This document shows, piece after piece, positions 22,926 through 31,170 of a DNA stretch of 39,375 nt (its first letter is position 1; each line of letters starts with the position of its first letter). The stretch is from Eremococcus coleocola DSM 15696 (GTDB lineage: Bacteria > Bacillota > Bacilli > Lactobacillales > Aerococcaceae), in assembly GCF_000428865.1 (NCBI RefSeq), contig NZ_AUAT01000007.1, forward strand, positions 59,338 to 98,712. Direction: 5' to 3'. A model generated the notes under the pieces. The model was not told where the DNA came from. It did no database searches and worked only from the letters and a program-made list of their open reading frames with translations. The translations under genes and the position numbers were made by a program.

Positions 22926-25187
22926 TTAGTTTCTTAATGGTTTTTTAGTCTTAAGCATGTGTTGGATACGCTCAGATGTCTTTACATTCTTAGTTAAGGC
23001 GATGAAACCTTCTCTTTCCAAGCTTTGTAAGTAACGTTGGTTAACCACAGTGTTCAATGGAACGTCCCCACCAGCTAATACCTTACCAGCTGCGGTTGCA
23101 ATCGTTGCGTCATAGTCAGAGGCAAAGTTGCCAGAGGTTAAGGTTTGGATATCTGCCTTAGCGATGGCAAAGAAGTTAGAGCCTTCTACCGCATATTCTG
23201 CCACTGGTTTTGGTACATAGTTATAGCTAGCTTCTAGGTCAGCCTTCTTTAAAGCGGCTTCTAGAATCAGCTCATCGTTAGCAATAATCATATCGGTATC
23301 GCGGAGAATGCCCATGGCTTTAGCGTCGTATGCATTTTTAGAAACTTTAGCATTAATTACATTATTAAAGGCTTTTTGTAAGTCTTTAATTTCTTGACTC
23401 CGTTCATTATTCTTAAGATACACACGTTCAGCTAGTTCAGCTAAGCCACCGCCAGCTGGAATAACACCCACGCCCATTTCAACTAAACCAAGATAAGATT
23501 CAGCCGCAGCCACAACGAATGGGGAATAAAGAACTAACTCACAACCGCCACCTAGGGCCATCCCCCGCATAGCGGTCACCACTGGTTTATTGGCATGTTT
23601 CATGGCTAGCACGCCTTCATGTAATTGGTCAATCATGTCGCCAATTTCAGAATCTTGTTTGCCTTGGTTAATCATATCATGGATTTGATCTAAGTTAGCA
23701 CCAAGGGAGAAGTTTTTACCTTCAGAATAGATCACCATACCTCGGTAGGCTTCGTTTTCTAAGGTAGCTACCGCTTCTTTAATATCGCCACATAATTCTT
23801 GGGTAATGGTGTTGTTTGGCGTTCTTAAGACAAAAATTAAGAGTCTATTGTCGGATTCATATAAATCAGACACCTTGTCATGGTTCCAAACGGTTCCCTT
23901 CACGTAGTCATTTAGGCCGGCAACATTAGAAATATCTTCTTGGTCTTGATAAAAACCTTGATTCCGGTCTTCAATCCATTGTGGTAGAGATCCGAATTTA
24001 GCTTTCAAACGGTCTTTCACTTCATTGAAACCAATCGCATCCCAGATTTGGAATGGTCCTAATTTCCAGTTGAAGCCCCAAACCATAGCACGGTCGACAT
24101 TTTTATAATCATCGGTTGCTTTTGTCACATTAATGGCTGAATAGTAAAGGACATTACCTAAAGAGTCCCACATATATTGGGCTGCTGGATCATCTGATTG
24201 GAAGATAGCTTTTAAGTTTTTATTTAAGTCACGACCTAATTCATTCAAGAATGGAATGTCAACTTTAGAGGCTGCTTGGTAGTCGCCGCTTTCAAAGTCA
24301 TAAACTAGGTTGTTTTTGCCTTCACGTTTGTAGTAACCGTGTTGGACCTTGTTGCCTAAGGCGCCCGCTGCCACTAATTTACTTAGGGATTCAGGTACCA
24401 CATAGAAGTCTTTTTCAGCAGGGTCTTCTAGGAGTCCTTCAGCTACGTGCATGGCAATATCTAAACCTACGAGGTCATTTAAGCGGTAAGTTGCAGTCTT
24501 AGGCCGGCCAAGGAAAAGTCCGGTCATAGCATCGACTTCAGTGATAGAATAGCTTAGGTCTTCGCCCCGTTTCATGGCGTCGACTAAGGCATAAACCCCA
24601 ATTCGGTTAGCGACAAAGCCAGACACATCTTTAGCATGGACTGCTCCTTTACCTAATTTACGGCTGGTGAAGTCTTCTAGTTGTTCAACGGTTGCTTGGC
24701 TGGTCTTGCTGTGAGGGATAATTTCAATCAATTTCATATGACGAGGTGGGTTGAAGAAGTGGTAGCCAACAAAACGACTAGCTTGTTCTTCTGTTAAAAC
24801 GGAAGCAATTTTTTCAATAGGGATACCAGAAGTATTGGTGGCTAAGATAGCTGAATCTTTAGCAATGCTGGCAACATTCTTCCAGAGGTCATGTTTAATC
24901 TCTAGGACCTCTGACACGGCTTCAATATATAAGTCAGAATCATCGTCTTCTTTAAGATCTTGGTCAAAATTACCAAAAGATAAGTTTTTGGCAAAGCTTG
25001 CATCGAAAAGAAGTCCTTTACGTTTATCAGTAATCCGGTCAAAAGCTCCCTTAGATAATTTATTTGGATCCTCTTGGTCGATAACAAGATCGAGTAGCTT
25101 AACTTGGAGTCCGGCATTGACAAGCAGAGCAGCGATTTGGCTACCCATATTGCCAGCACCAAGGACAGTTACTTTATTAATAGACAT
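22926..25187 (-). CDS. fadN: 3-hydroxyacyl-CoA dehydrogenase / enoyl-CoA hydratase FadN-like
   Basis: A 753-residue bifunctional enzyme arranged like Bacillus FadN, with the dehydrogenase first. The NAD-binding fold starts VTVLGAGNMGSQIAALLVNAG (residues 6-26). The catalytic His is probably in GYHFFNPPRHMKLIEI, followed by NTSGIPIEKI-type elements and the HAD C-terminal domain (DVSGFVANRIG). A crotonase domain occupies about 450-610, with the oxyanion-hole GMALGGGCELVLYSP and the catalytic Glu in LGLVEMGVGVIPAGGG. The order is opposite to that of E. coli FadB. GGAGG stands nine bases before the ATG. It lies between the CoA-transferase and thiolase genes. Confidence 0.92.
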   Translation of the reverse strand: MSINKVTVLGAGNMGSQIAALLVNAGLQVKLLDLVIDQEDPNKLSKGAFDRITDKRKGLLFDASFAKNLSFGNFDQDLKEDDDSDLYIEAVSEVLEIKHDLWKNVASIAKDSAILATNTSGIPIEKIASVLTEEQASRFVGYHFFNPPRHMKLIEIIPHSKTSQATVEQLEDFTSRKLGKGAVHAKDVSGFVANRIGVYALVDAMKRGEDLSYSITEVDAMTGLFLGRPKTATYRLNDLVGLDIAMHVAEGLLEDPAEKDFYVVPESLSKLVAAGALGNKVQHGYYKREGKNNLVYDFESGDYQAASKVDIPFLNELGRDLNKNLKAIFQSDDPAAQYMWDSLGNVLYYSAINVTKATDDYKNVDRAMVWGFNWKLGPFQIWDAIGFNEVKDRLKAKFGSLPQWIEDRNQGFYQDQEDISNVAGLNDYVKGTVWNHDKVSDLYESDNRLLIFVLRTPNNTITQELCGDIKEAVATLENEAYRGMVIYSEGKNFSLGANLDQIHDMINQGKQDSEIGDMIDQLHEGVLAMKHANKPVVTAMRGMALGGGCELVLYSPFVVAAAESYLGLVEMGVGVIPAGGGLAELAERVYLKNNERSQEIKDLQKAFNNVINAKVSKNAYDAKAMGILRDTDMIIANDELILEAALKKADLEASYNYVPKPVAEYAVEGSNFFAIAKADIQTLTSGNFASDYDATIATAAGKVLAGGDVPLNTVVNQRYLQSLEREGFIALTKNVKTSERIQHMLKTKKPLRN

Positions 25188-25219
25188 GTTTTAATTCCTC
25201 CAATATTTTATTAATTTGA

Positions 25220-26530
25220 TTAACGTAAATAGCCAGCTTCTTCAGCTTGTTTGGTTAGTTCTTCACGGAAGTCTGGGTGAGCCACTGCAATTAAACGTTT
25301 GGCCCGTTCACTAATTGGTTGGTTATGGATATCAGCAATTCCATATTCAGTTACCACATTCATAATATCTTGTCGAGGGCAGGTGACTGGTGTAGCAGGT
25401 GGAAGGGCAAAGATTATATTAGACGTCCGTTTACCTTCCTTGTTTACATTAGATGAAGAAACACAAACGAAAGATTTACCGCCCTTAGAGTGACTCGCAC
25501 CACGGACGAAATCAGAGGCCCCTCCAACAGAAGAGACTTGGCGGTGACCAATTCCTTCAGAGGCGACTTGACCGGTTAGGTCAACCATGAGGCAAGCATT
25601 AATTGAAACAAATTTATCAATAGCAGAGATGTTACTTGGCTTATTGACTTCAGCTAAAGGTAGGAAAACCACATTGTCATCTTCCTCAGTAAATTCATAG
25701 AGTGCTTGGGTTCCTAAGGCAAAAGCCCCTGTGATAGTTTCAGTGATAACCCCTTGTTTACGTAGTTCTATCATGGATTCAGTAATCATTTCTGTATGAA
25801 CGGCTAGTCCTGTTACCTTACCAATCATTCCTAAAGAGACGGCATTGGATAGACCACCAAAGCCGACTTGGAGGGTGGCACCATCTGGAATATGTGGGAT
25901 AATTTGGTCTGCAATTTTATTTTCTAGTTCGGTTGGAACAGATGAAGGAATACCGACCATGGCTTCATCGAATTCACAAATATAATCGACTTCATCGATA
26001 TGGGCTAAGTGGATGGACTCTTTACATGGTGTTTCATGTTTGTTGATTTTGGTTACTTTTTTGTTGACCTGTAAGATTACTGTCATATCTTTGTCAAGCG
26101 CTTGGCGTGAATAAGGACTTCCCATGGGTCCAAGGTTGAAATAGCCATCTTCATCCATTGGGGTGCCTTGTAAAACGAAAACATTCGGTTTGACTTGTTC
26201 AATCATCCGGTAAGATAAGTCGGAGAAGTTACAAGAATCGACATGGAAAAGTTTATTTGGATAAAGTTTCCGTTCAACTGGTCCCATAAAATGAGAAGTA
26301 TATTTGATATGACTGGCAGCTTCTGGATCTACTAGGAAATTAAAGGGTTCCAAAATAAATAATGAATGCAATTCGACATGATCTAATTCCTCTGCGCGCG
26401 CTCCGATTTGGCGGATTAATTCCATTGGCATCCCCGAAATAGGGTTGGATAGGATTTTATCTCCCGATTTAATTACTTGAGCTGCTTCTTTAACCGAAAC
26501 TAGTTTGCTATTATATTGTTCAGAAAACAT
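25220..26530 (-). CDS. Acetyl-CoA hydrolase/transferase-family CoA-transferase
   Basis: A 436-residue class I CoA-transferase of the Cat1/AbfT group (butyryl-CoA:acetate or 4-hydroxybutyrate type). The N-terminal lobe has ILSNPISGMPMELIRQIG. The C-terminal lobe has LQVGFGGLSNAVSLGM and SEGIGHRQVSSVGGASDFVRGA, near where the covalent-intermediate Glu is expected, then KGGKSFVCVSSS and TEYGIADIHNQPISERAKRLI. The start is ATG 26530 after GGAGG; a longer reading from 26572 has no ribosome site. First in the fad operon, it may activate short-chain acids at the expense of acetyl-CoA, since no acyl-CoA ligase is present. The acyl substrate is not readable. Confidence 0.88.
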   Translation of the reverse strand: MFSEQYNSKLVSVKEAAQVIKSGDKILSNPISGMPMELIRQIGARAEELDHVELHSLFILEPFNFLVDPEAASHIKYTSHFMGPVERKLYPNKLFHVDSCNFSDLSYRMIEQVKPNVFVLQGTPMDEDGYFNLGPMGSPYSRQALDKDMTVILQVNKKVTKINKHETPCKESIHLAHIDEVDYICEFDEAMVGIPSSVPTELENKIADQIIPHIPDGATLQVGFGGLSNAVSLGMIGKVTGLAVHTEMITESMIELRKQGVITETITGAFALGTQALYEFTEEDDNVVFLPLAEVNKPSNISAIDKFVSINACLMVDLTGQVASEGIGHRQVSSVGGASDFVRGASHSKGGKSFVCVSSSNVNKEGKRTSNIIFALPPATPVTCPRQDIMNVVTEYGIADIHNQPISERAKRLIAVAHPDFREELTKQAEEAGYLR

Positions 26531-26604
26531 TTTTACTTCCTCCTTAATAATATTTATGACAAAAGTAACCAAACAGCAAAATAACTAATACTATTAAACT
26601 TTTG

Positions 26605-26625
26605 AATACAAGTATTAATTGTATT
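26605..26625 (-). promoter_or_regulatory. Inverted repeat downstream of the fad -10 (operator candidate)
   Basis: AATACAA (26605-26611) and TTGTATT (26619-26625) flank a 7-bp centre, about 10-30 bp after the minus-strand -10. It is a possible site for a dedicated repressor, and unlike the Bacillus FadR box that I recall. Confidence 0.4.
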
Positions 26626-26635
26626 AACGATCTAT

Positions 26636-26664
26636 AGTATAAGAAGTTTAGAAAGCGATTACAA
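26636..26664 (-). promoter_or_regulatory. fad operon promoter with overlapping cre
   Basis: On the minus strand, TTGTAA (26664-26659), 17 bp, TATACT (26641-26636). The sequence TGTAATCGCTTTCT (26663-26650) fits the cre consensus except for its last base and covers the -35 and spacer, so CcpA would block polymerase. 26665-26970 is AT-rich without other signals. Confidence 0.75.
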
Positions 26665-26976
26665 ATACCTATTGTTTATGATACTATAACCTCAAGTTAT
26701 ATTACTTGTGATAATTATAATGATGGGGGTTTAAGAAAGGTTAATTTATAAGTAACTTTTTATTGTTATTAATTATAGTATTGTGAAATATATTTTAAAA
26801 AATCCCATCAAGATGCTGTTAAATGGCCTTGTTAATTAGAAAATTATACTGCTTAAGAAAAATCAATAACTAAATCTTATATAAAATTCAGATGAATTTA
26901 TAGTTTAGGAATGCTTACATAATCAGTTTGGTTTGTCTTTTATGTCTTTAGGTTATAGTAATATAAAAGATATTTA

Positions 26977-27028
26977 TTGGAAAAACAAAAAAATGCCTCT
27001 TATAATTCAAGGTGTGAAAACGCTTTAA
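26977..27028 (+). promoter_or_regulatory. Acyl-CoA dehydrogenase promoter with near-consensus cre
   Basis: TTGGAA (26977-26982), 18-bp spacer, TATAAT (27001-27006), then TGAAAACGCTTTAA (27015-27028), one mismatch from the cre consensus, over the expected transcript start. Confidence 0.75.
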
Positions 27029-27047
27029 TTAATAAGGAGGAAAGAAT

Positions 27048-28253
27048 ATGTCAAAAGCCGAAAAATTAGCTCAATTGTTCCCAGAGGATTTATATAAATT
27101 TTCAGATTGCCTTACTGAAAAGGAAGTCGATGTTTTAATGGAGGTAGAAGCAGCCCTTGAAAAACATTTGCGTCCAGTTATTACCGAGCATAGTGAAAAG
27201 GCAGAATTTCCTATGGATGCCTTCTATGCTTTCGTGAATGAAGTTGCTATTATGAGCGACCCTCGTTTATATGAAGACCGGGAAGATAAATATACCCCAT
27301 CTCAATATTACTATGCTTATCTATGGTATCTCATGTCTCGTTTTGATACTTCAATTGCGACTTTCTTCGGTGTTCATGGTGGTTTAGGTTACTATACCTT
27401 CCTATTAGGTGGATCACCTGAACAGGTAGAACGTTGGGTTCCAAAATTACAAAACTTTGAACTCCAAACGTGTTTTGGTTTAACTGAACCTGAACATGGA
27501 TCTGATATTGCGGGAGGTCTAGCAACAACGGCAACTCGCCAAGGTGATAAGTGGATTATTAATGGCGAAAAACGTTGGATTGGTGGCGCAGGCTCAGCTG
27601 ATGTCTTACCAATTTTTGCTCGCGATACGGAAGATAATAAAATTAAATGTTTTATCTTAGAAAAAGGCCAAAAGGGTCTAACAATCGATAAAATTGAAAA
27701 TAAAATTGCCTTACGGATGGTACAAAACGGTCACATTACCATGAAAGATGTGGAAGTAGCCGATGATCATCGGTTGGTTAATATTAATGGCTTTAAAGAT
27801 GTTGCCCGTGTATTATATGTGACTCGGTCAGGTGTCGCTAATTTAGCTGCTGGTAATTCTGCCGGTGCCTTCCGTGCGGCCTTAAAATATACCAAAGAAC
27901 GTAAACAATTTACTAAATCTCTCGTTGAATTCCAATTAGTCCAAGAAAAATTAGCCCGTATGCAAGCCAATGTCATTTCAGAATTAGCTTTAATCACTCA
28001 AATTGCTAAGTTACAAACTAGTGGGGAATTCGATGAAGTACGCTCATCCATTGCCAAAATGTTCAACTCCCTACGTTCCCGTGAAACCGTTGCTTTAGCG
28101 CGGGAAGTCTGTGGTGGAAATGGGATTACTTATGACTACGATGTAGCTCGTTTCTTCCAAGATGCGGAAGCAATCTATACCTATGAAGGAACCCATGAGG
28201 TAAACTCCTTAGTCATCGGTCGTGCGATTACTGGTAAGGGTGCCTTTGTCTAA
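27048..28253 (+). CDS. Acyl-CoA dehydrogenase, glutaryl-CoA-dehydrogenase-like
   Basis: A 401-residue flavin dehydrogenase that introduces the 2,3 double bond in acyl-CoA. FAD and substrate motifs are present: CFGLTEPEHGSDIAGG, WIINGEKRWIGGAG and ARMQANVISELAL. The catalytic Glu is in IYTYEGTHEVNSLVIGRAITG, a C-terminal block most like glutaryl-CoA and short-chain dehydrogenases. It is much shorter than the ~594-residue Bacillus FadE. AAGGAGG precedes the ATG. It is divergent from the fad operon and preceded by its own cre-bearing promoter. It needs an electron-transfer flavoprotein; no etfAB lies in the window. The chain length used is unknown. Confidence 0.9.
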   Translation: MSKAEKLAQLFPEDLYKFSDCLTEKEVDVLMEVEAALEKHLRPVITEHSEKAEFPMDAFYAFVNEVAIMSDPRLYEDREDKYTPSQYYYAYLWYLMSRFDTSIATFFGVHGGLGYYTFLLGGSPEQVERWVPKLQNFELQTCFGLTEPEHGSDIAGGLATTATRQGDKWIINGEKRWIGGAGSADVLPIFARDTEDNKIKCFILEKGQKGLTIDKIENKIALRMVQNGHITMKDVEVADDHRLVNINGFKDVARVLYVTRSGVANLAAGNSAGAFRAALKYTKERKQFTKSLVEFQLVQEKLARMQANVISELALITQIAKLQTSGEFDEVRSSIAKMFNSLRSRETVALAREVCGGNGITYDYDVARFFQDAEAIYTYEGTHEVNSLVIGRAITGKGAFV

Positions 28254-28273
28254 TTTATAATAAGAGAGGGAGG

Positions 28274-28298
28274 AGGGCTTAGATTACCGAGCCCTTTT
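28274..28298 (+). terminator. Weak terminator after the acyl-CoA dehydrogenase gene
   Basis: AGGGCT (28274-28279) pairs with AGCCCT (28290-28295), then TTT. A second hairpin, GGCTGACT/AGTCAGCC (28370-28377 with 28384-28391), lies just before the hydratase gene without a T-tract. Confidence 0.5.
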
Positions 28299-28419
28299 CC
28301 ACATTTTCTGCTTAATAGCAAAATTTCCTAAATTTTTACACATTGAGTCAAGTTAAGCTTTAAAAATTAGGCTGACTCGTTTAAGTCAGCCCACTAATTA
28401 AAGAAAAGGGGTTATAAAA

Positions 28420-29202
28420 ATGTACGAAACAATTTTATTTAAAATCGAGGAAGGGATCGCCACTATTTCAATCAACCGTCCAGAGGTCGGCAATGCTTTT
28501 GGCGATAAGACCTATGATGAAATTCGTTTAGCTTTGGAAGAGTGTTCAGGTAATGATGAAGTTAAGACTGTAGTTATTCGTGGGGAAGGACGTTTCTTCT
28601 CAGCAGGTGGTGATGTGAAATCCTTTAAAGAAATGTTGGATGCTGGCACTCCAGTCACAGAAGACTTGGTAAAGATGGCCGGTGCTATGGGTCGGGCACC
28701 GAAACTTTGCCAAAAACCAGTGGTAGCCATGATTAATGGCGCTGCTGCGGGCGCTGGGGCTGCTCTCGCCATGGCGGCTGATTTCCGGGTAATGAGTGAG
28801 TCATCTTCAATTGTGACCGCCTTTATTAATATGGCCTTTCCAGGCGATACTGGTTTAATCTATTATCTACAACAAGCCTTAGGTACACCACGTCTCATGG
28901 AATATCTAGCTTTTTCCAAACCGATTAAGGGGGCAGAAGCCAAGGAATTAGGTCTAACCACTCTATTAGTGGCGGATGAAGACTTAGAAAGTGCAACTTA
29001 TGATTTTGCTAAGAAATTGACTCGATTACCATTGAAGGCCTTTGCCCGTCAAAAAGCTATTGTGAATGAGTTCTTCTATAAAGATTTAGAAGCCTTTAAC
29101 AATCGTGAAGCCCAATTTATGCATGCTTCAGCTATTGAACCAGACCATGCCGAAGCCGTCAATGCTTTCTTGGAAAAACGTCGGCCAGACTTTAATAAAT
29201 AA
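28420..29202 (+). CDS. Enoyl-CoA hydratase/isomerase-family protein
   Basis: A 260-residue single-domain crotonase. The oxyanion-hole segments are FFSAGGDVKSFKE and NGAAAGAGAALAMAADFRV. The active-site acid region reads INMAFPGDTGLIYYL, with Asp where hydratases often have Glu, a pattern closer to isomerases or PaaG/PaaB-type enzymes. It could process double-bond isomers that the FadN hydratase cannot. AAGGGG precedes the ATG. It lies 166 bp after the acyl-CoA dehydrogenase gene behind a weak terminator, so it may be read through from the cre-controlled promoter. Confidence 0.85.
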   Translation: MYETILFKIEEGIATISINRPEVGNAFGDKTYDEIRLALEECSGNDEVKTVVIRGEGRFFSAGGDVKSFKEMLDAGTPVTEDLVKMAGAMGRAPKLCQKPVVAMINGAAAGAGAALAMAADFRVMSESSSIVTAFINMAFPGDTGLIYYLQQALGTPRLMEYLAFSKPIKGAEAKELGLTTLLVADEDLESATYDFAKKLTRLPLKAFARQKAIVNEFFYKDLEAFNNREAQFMHASAIEPDHAEAVNAFLEKRRPDFNK

Positions 29203-29251
29203 GTTTGATTTGAATTCCAAGTTTTTGGATTAACTAAAAAACCCATCGCCT

Positions 29252-29551
29252 TATAGTGATCCCAAAAAGTTGGATCAGAGAGATGAGTACATATTTTATG
29301 TACTTGTCTCTCTTATTTTTTTGTTTTGGCGAGAGCGTTTTAATCTTTCAATTCCAAACGCTTGGTAGGCATTAACTCAAACTTCAATTTGAGAAGAAGA
29401 CTTAAATTTATATTTTTTACTTAACAATCCATACCCAATCGTATCCGAAAGATATTCTGCGACGACTTTCATTTTTAAATCTAAGCTATATTTAGCGAAC
29501 AAAGCCCCCCTAAAGTTGGATTTTTTGGGCCAACTTTAGGGGGGCAGTACA
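29252..29551 (-). mobile_element. Internally deleted IS3-family (IS150-like) element, ~300 bp
   Basis: The ends are related inverted repeats. On the plus strand the left end reads TATAGTGATCCCAAAAAGTT; the right end reads inward TGTACTGCCCCCCTAAAGTT. Both are followed by GG. The outermost bases are flanked by the direct repeat CCT (29249-29251 and 29552-29554), a 3-bp target duplication as IS150 relatives make. Inside the orfA-proximal end is a 16-bp perfect stem (29504-29519 with 29530-29545). Only an orfA remnant is left, with about 1 kb missing. This fills most of the 392-bp gap. Confidence 0.8.
29296..29499 (-). pseudogene. IS3-family OrfA transposase remnant
   Basis: Read on the minus strand: FAKYSLDLKMKVVAEYLSDT, then LSKKYKFKSSSQIEV, stop, VNAYQAFGIERLKRSRQNKK. 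This is the helix-turn-helix half of IS150-type OrfA. The in-frame TGA at 29379-29377 replaces the conserved Trp of the IEVWV motif, and the frame ends after RETST. No start codon and no orfB (DDE) part remain, so it cannot make transposase; it could only be moved by a related intact copy. Confidence 0.8.
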
Positions 29552-29594
29552 CCTACCAATTTTGGTAAGCGACGGAATTTTTTTATGTTTGCAA

Positions 29595-29966
29595 TTAGTT
29601 TTTTTCGGGATAATTAATATATACTGCCAAGCGGTCTGCTAAATCATCCGGAGTAGCGTGTTCTAGTACTTCGGCTAATTCATGGACTTCTACTTGATTA
29701 TAGTTTAATTCTTTTGCTAAGAAGTATTCCCAAATTTCATGTTTGCGGATTAAGTCCTGAGCCATTTGGCGCCCACTGTCAGTTAATTCCATCCCTTGAT
29801 AGGGTGTGTAAGCCACGAGATTTTCTGCGGCTAATTTGGCAATCATTTCTGACACAGAAGGAGCAGAAATTTTAAGCCCTTGGGCAATCATTTTATTGGA
29901 GACTAGTTGATCATTTTGACTGTGCTCGTAGATGTATTTAATATAGTCTTCCCGGCTTTGTGACAT
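29595..29966 (-). CDS. mntR: MntR/DtxR-family metal-dependent regulator, short form
   Basis: A 123-residue regulator with the N-terminal winged helix (REDYIKYIYEHS ... ISAPSVSEMIAKLAAENLV) and the metal-binding dimerisation domain. By alignment to B. subtilis MntR, Asp8, His77, Glu99, Glu102 and His103 are matched (Asp7; His in RKHEIWEYF; both Glu and His in AEVLEH), while Glu11 is Lys10. It ends at YINYPEKN, just where relatives continue into CPHG and often an SH3-like domain, so it is shorter than Bacillus MntR (142) and far shorter than ScaR/SloR (~215). It is divergent from mntABCD and probably autoregulated through the shared operators. The IS remnant lies 43 bp past its stop. Confidence 0.85.
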   Translation of the reverse strand: MSQSREDYIKYIYEHSQNDQLVSNKMIAQGLKISAPSVSEMIAKLAAENLVAYTPYQGMELTDSGRQMAQDLIRKHEIWEYFLAKELNYNQVEVHELAEVLEHATPDDLADRLAVYINYPEKN

Positions 29967-30028
29967 GGTGAATCCTCCCTTTGTATGCGTATTAATATTT
30001 TACCATGGATGGGAAGTAAGAACAATTT

Positions 30029-30120
30029 TTAGGTTTACATAAAAATTTTTAGGTAAACCTATTGATTTTTAAAAATCATTCCCTTATACTGAGTTCAGAA
30101 AATAAGTTAGGTAAACCTAA
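30029..30120 (+). promoter_or_regulatory. mntABCD promoter with three MntR-type operators
   Basis: Operators: TTAGGTTTACATAA (30029-30042), TTAGGTAAACCTAT (30049-30062) and TTAGGTAAACCTAA (30107-30120), all of the DtxR/MntR TTAGG-N4-CCTAA kind. The promoter is TTGATT (30062-30067), 17 bp, TATACT (30085-30090). The second operator abuts the -35 and the third covers about +10 to +25. The first could also control the divergent regulator gene. Confidence 0.85.
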
Positions 30121-30133
30121 AAGGAGGAACACA

Positions 30134-31054
30134 ATGTTTCGTAAAATCTCAAAAATATTATTTGTATTAAGTTTAGTCGTATCTGTTTTGGTGACACCTT
30201 CCGCTTTGGCGGCTGACAAGCCAAAAGTTACAGTCACTACCTCATTCTTAGCCGATATGGTTAAGAATTTAGCGGGTGATGCGGTTGAGGTTGAAATGAT
30301 TATGCCGGCCGGTTCTGACCCTCACCTTTATGAAGCCAAGGCTCAAGATATTGAAAAAATTGCCCAAGCTGATTTAGTTTTATATCACGGCTTGCACTTT
30401 GAAGGAAAAATGGTCGATATCTTAGAAGAAAAAGGTCAAGCAGTGACCCGCGATTTTGATCCAGCTTCAATCAATGAAATGGATGAAGATGGTCAAAAAG
30501 CGATCGACCCACATTTCTGGTTTGATATTGACTTGTATAAACAAGCCACTCAAGCTGCTTCAGAATCTTTACAAGCAAGCTTTCCTGATATCAAAGACCA
30601 AGTAGCTAAAAATACTGAAAGCTACTTAGGCCAATTGGATGAATTAAAAACTTGGGTGGCTGACCAATTAAAAGACCTGCCAGAAGACCAACGCTATCTT
30701 GTGACCCCACATGATGCCTTTAATTATTTTGCTAAGGCCAACGGTTTTACCGTAATTGCTCCGCAAGGAGTGTCTACTGATTCAGAAGTCTCTAACCAAC
30801 AAATTGGTGAAACAGTTGACTTTATAATTGAACATAAGATTCCAGCTATCTTTGCAGAATCGACCACCAATCCGGAACGGATGGAAAAATTACAAGAGGC
30901 TGTGAAAGCTAAAGGTGGTTCAGTGGCCGTGGTAACTGGAGACGATGAATCCTTATTTTCTGACTCCCTTGCTCCTGAAGGTAAAAAAGGTGATACTTAT
31001 ATCACCATGTATCAACACAATATTAATTTAATTGTTAAATATTTAAAAGCTTAA
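30134..31054 (+). CDS. mntA: Metal ABC importer binding protein (MntA/PsaA/TroA family)
   Basis: A 306-residue cluster A-I solute-binding protein. The metal ligands fit manganese-type members: His in GSDPHLYE, His in DPHFWFD, Glu in IFAESTTNPE and Asp in GDTYITMY. The absence of a His-rich loop also argues against zinc. The start is ATG 30134 after AGGAGG; a reading from 30062 would run through the operator. The signal peptide (FVLSLVVSVLVTPSALA) ends in a type I cleavage motif and contains no Cys, so unlike most Gram-positive relatives it is not a lipoprotein. It is regulated by the three upstream operators. Confidence 0.9.
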   Translation: MFRKISKILFVLSLVVSVLVTPSALAADKPKVTVTTSFLADMVKNLAGDAVEVEMIMPAGSDPHLYEAKAQDIEKIAQADLVLYHGLHFEGKMVDILEEKGQAVTRDFDPASINEMDEDGQKAIDPHFWFDIDLYKQATQAASESLQASFPDIKDQVAKNTESYLGQLDELKTWVADQLKDLPEDQRYLVTPHDAFNYFAKANGFTVIAPQGVSTDSEVSNQQIGETVDFIIEHKIPAIFAESTTNPERMEKLQEAVKAKGGSVAVVTGDDESLFSDSLAPEGKKGDTYITMYQHNINLIVKYLKA

Positions 31055-31170
31055 TAAAATTCACTCCTATCTTATTTGATGCCGCAAAGTAGAGCGCTGT
31101 GACAAAAAATTGTTTCAGCTGCTTTACTTTTTCGGCATATATAAAGGTTTCTAGCTAAGTAGGGCCTGGT

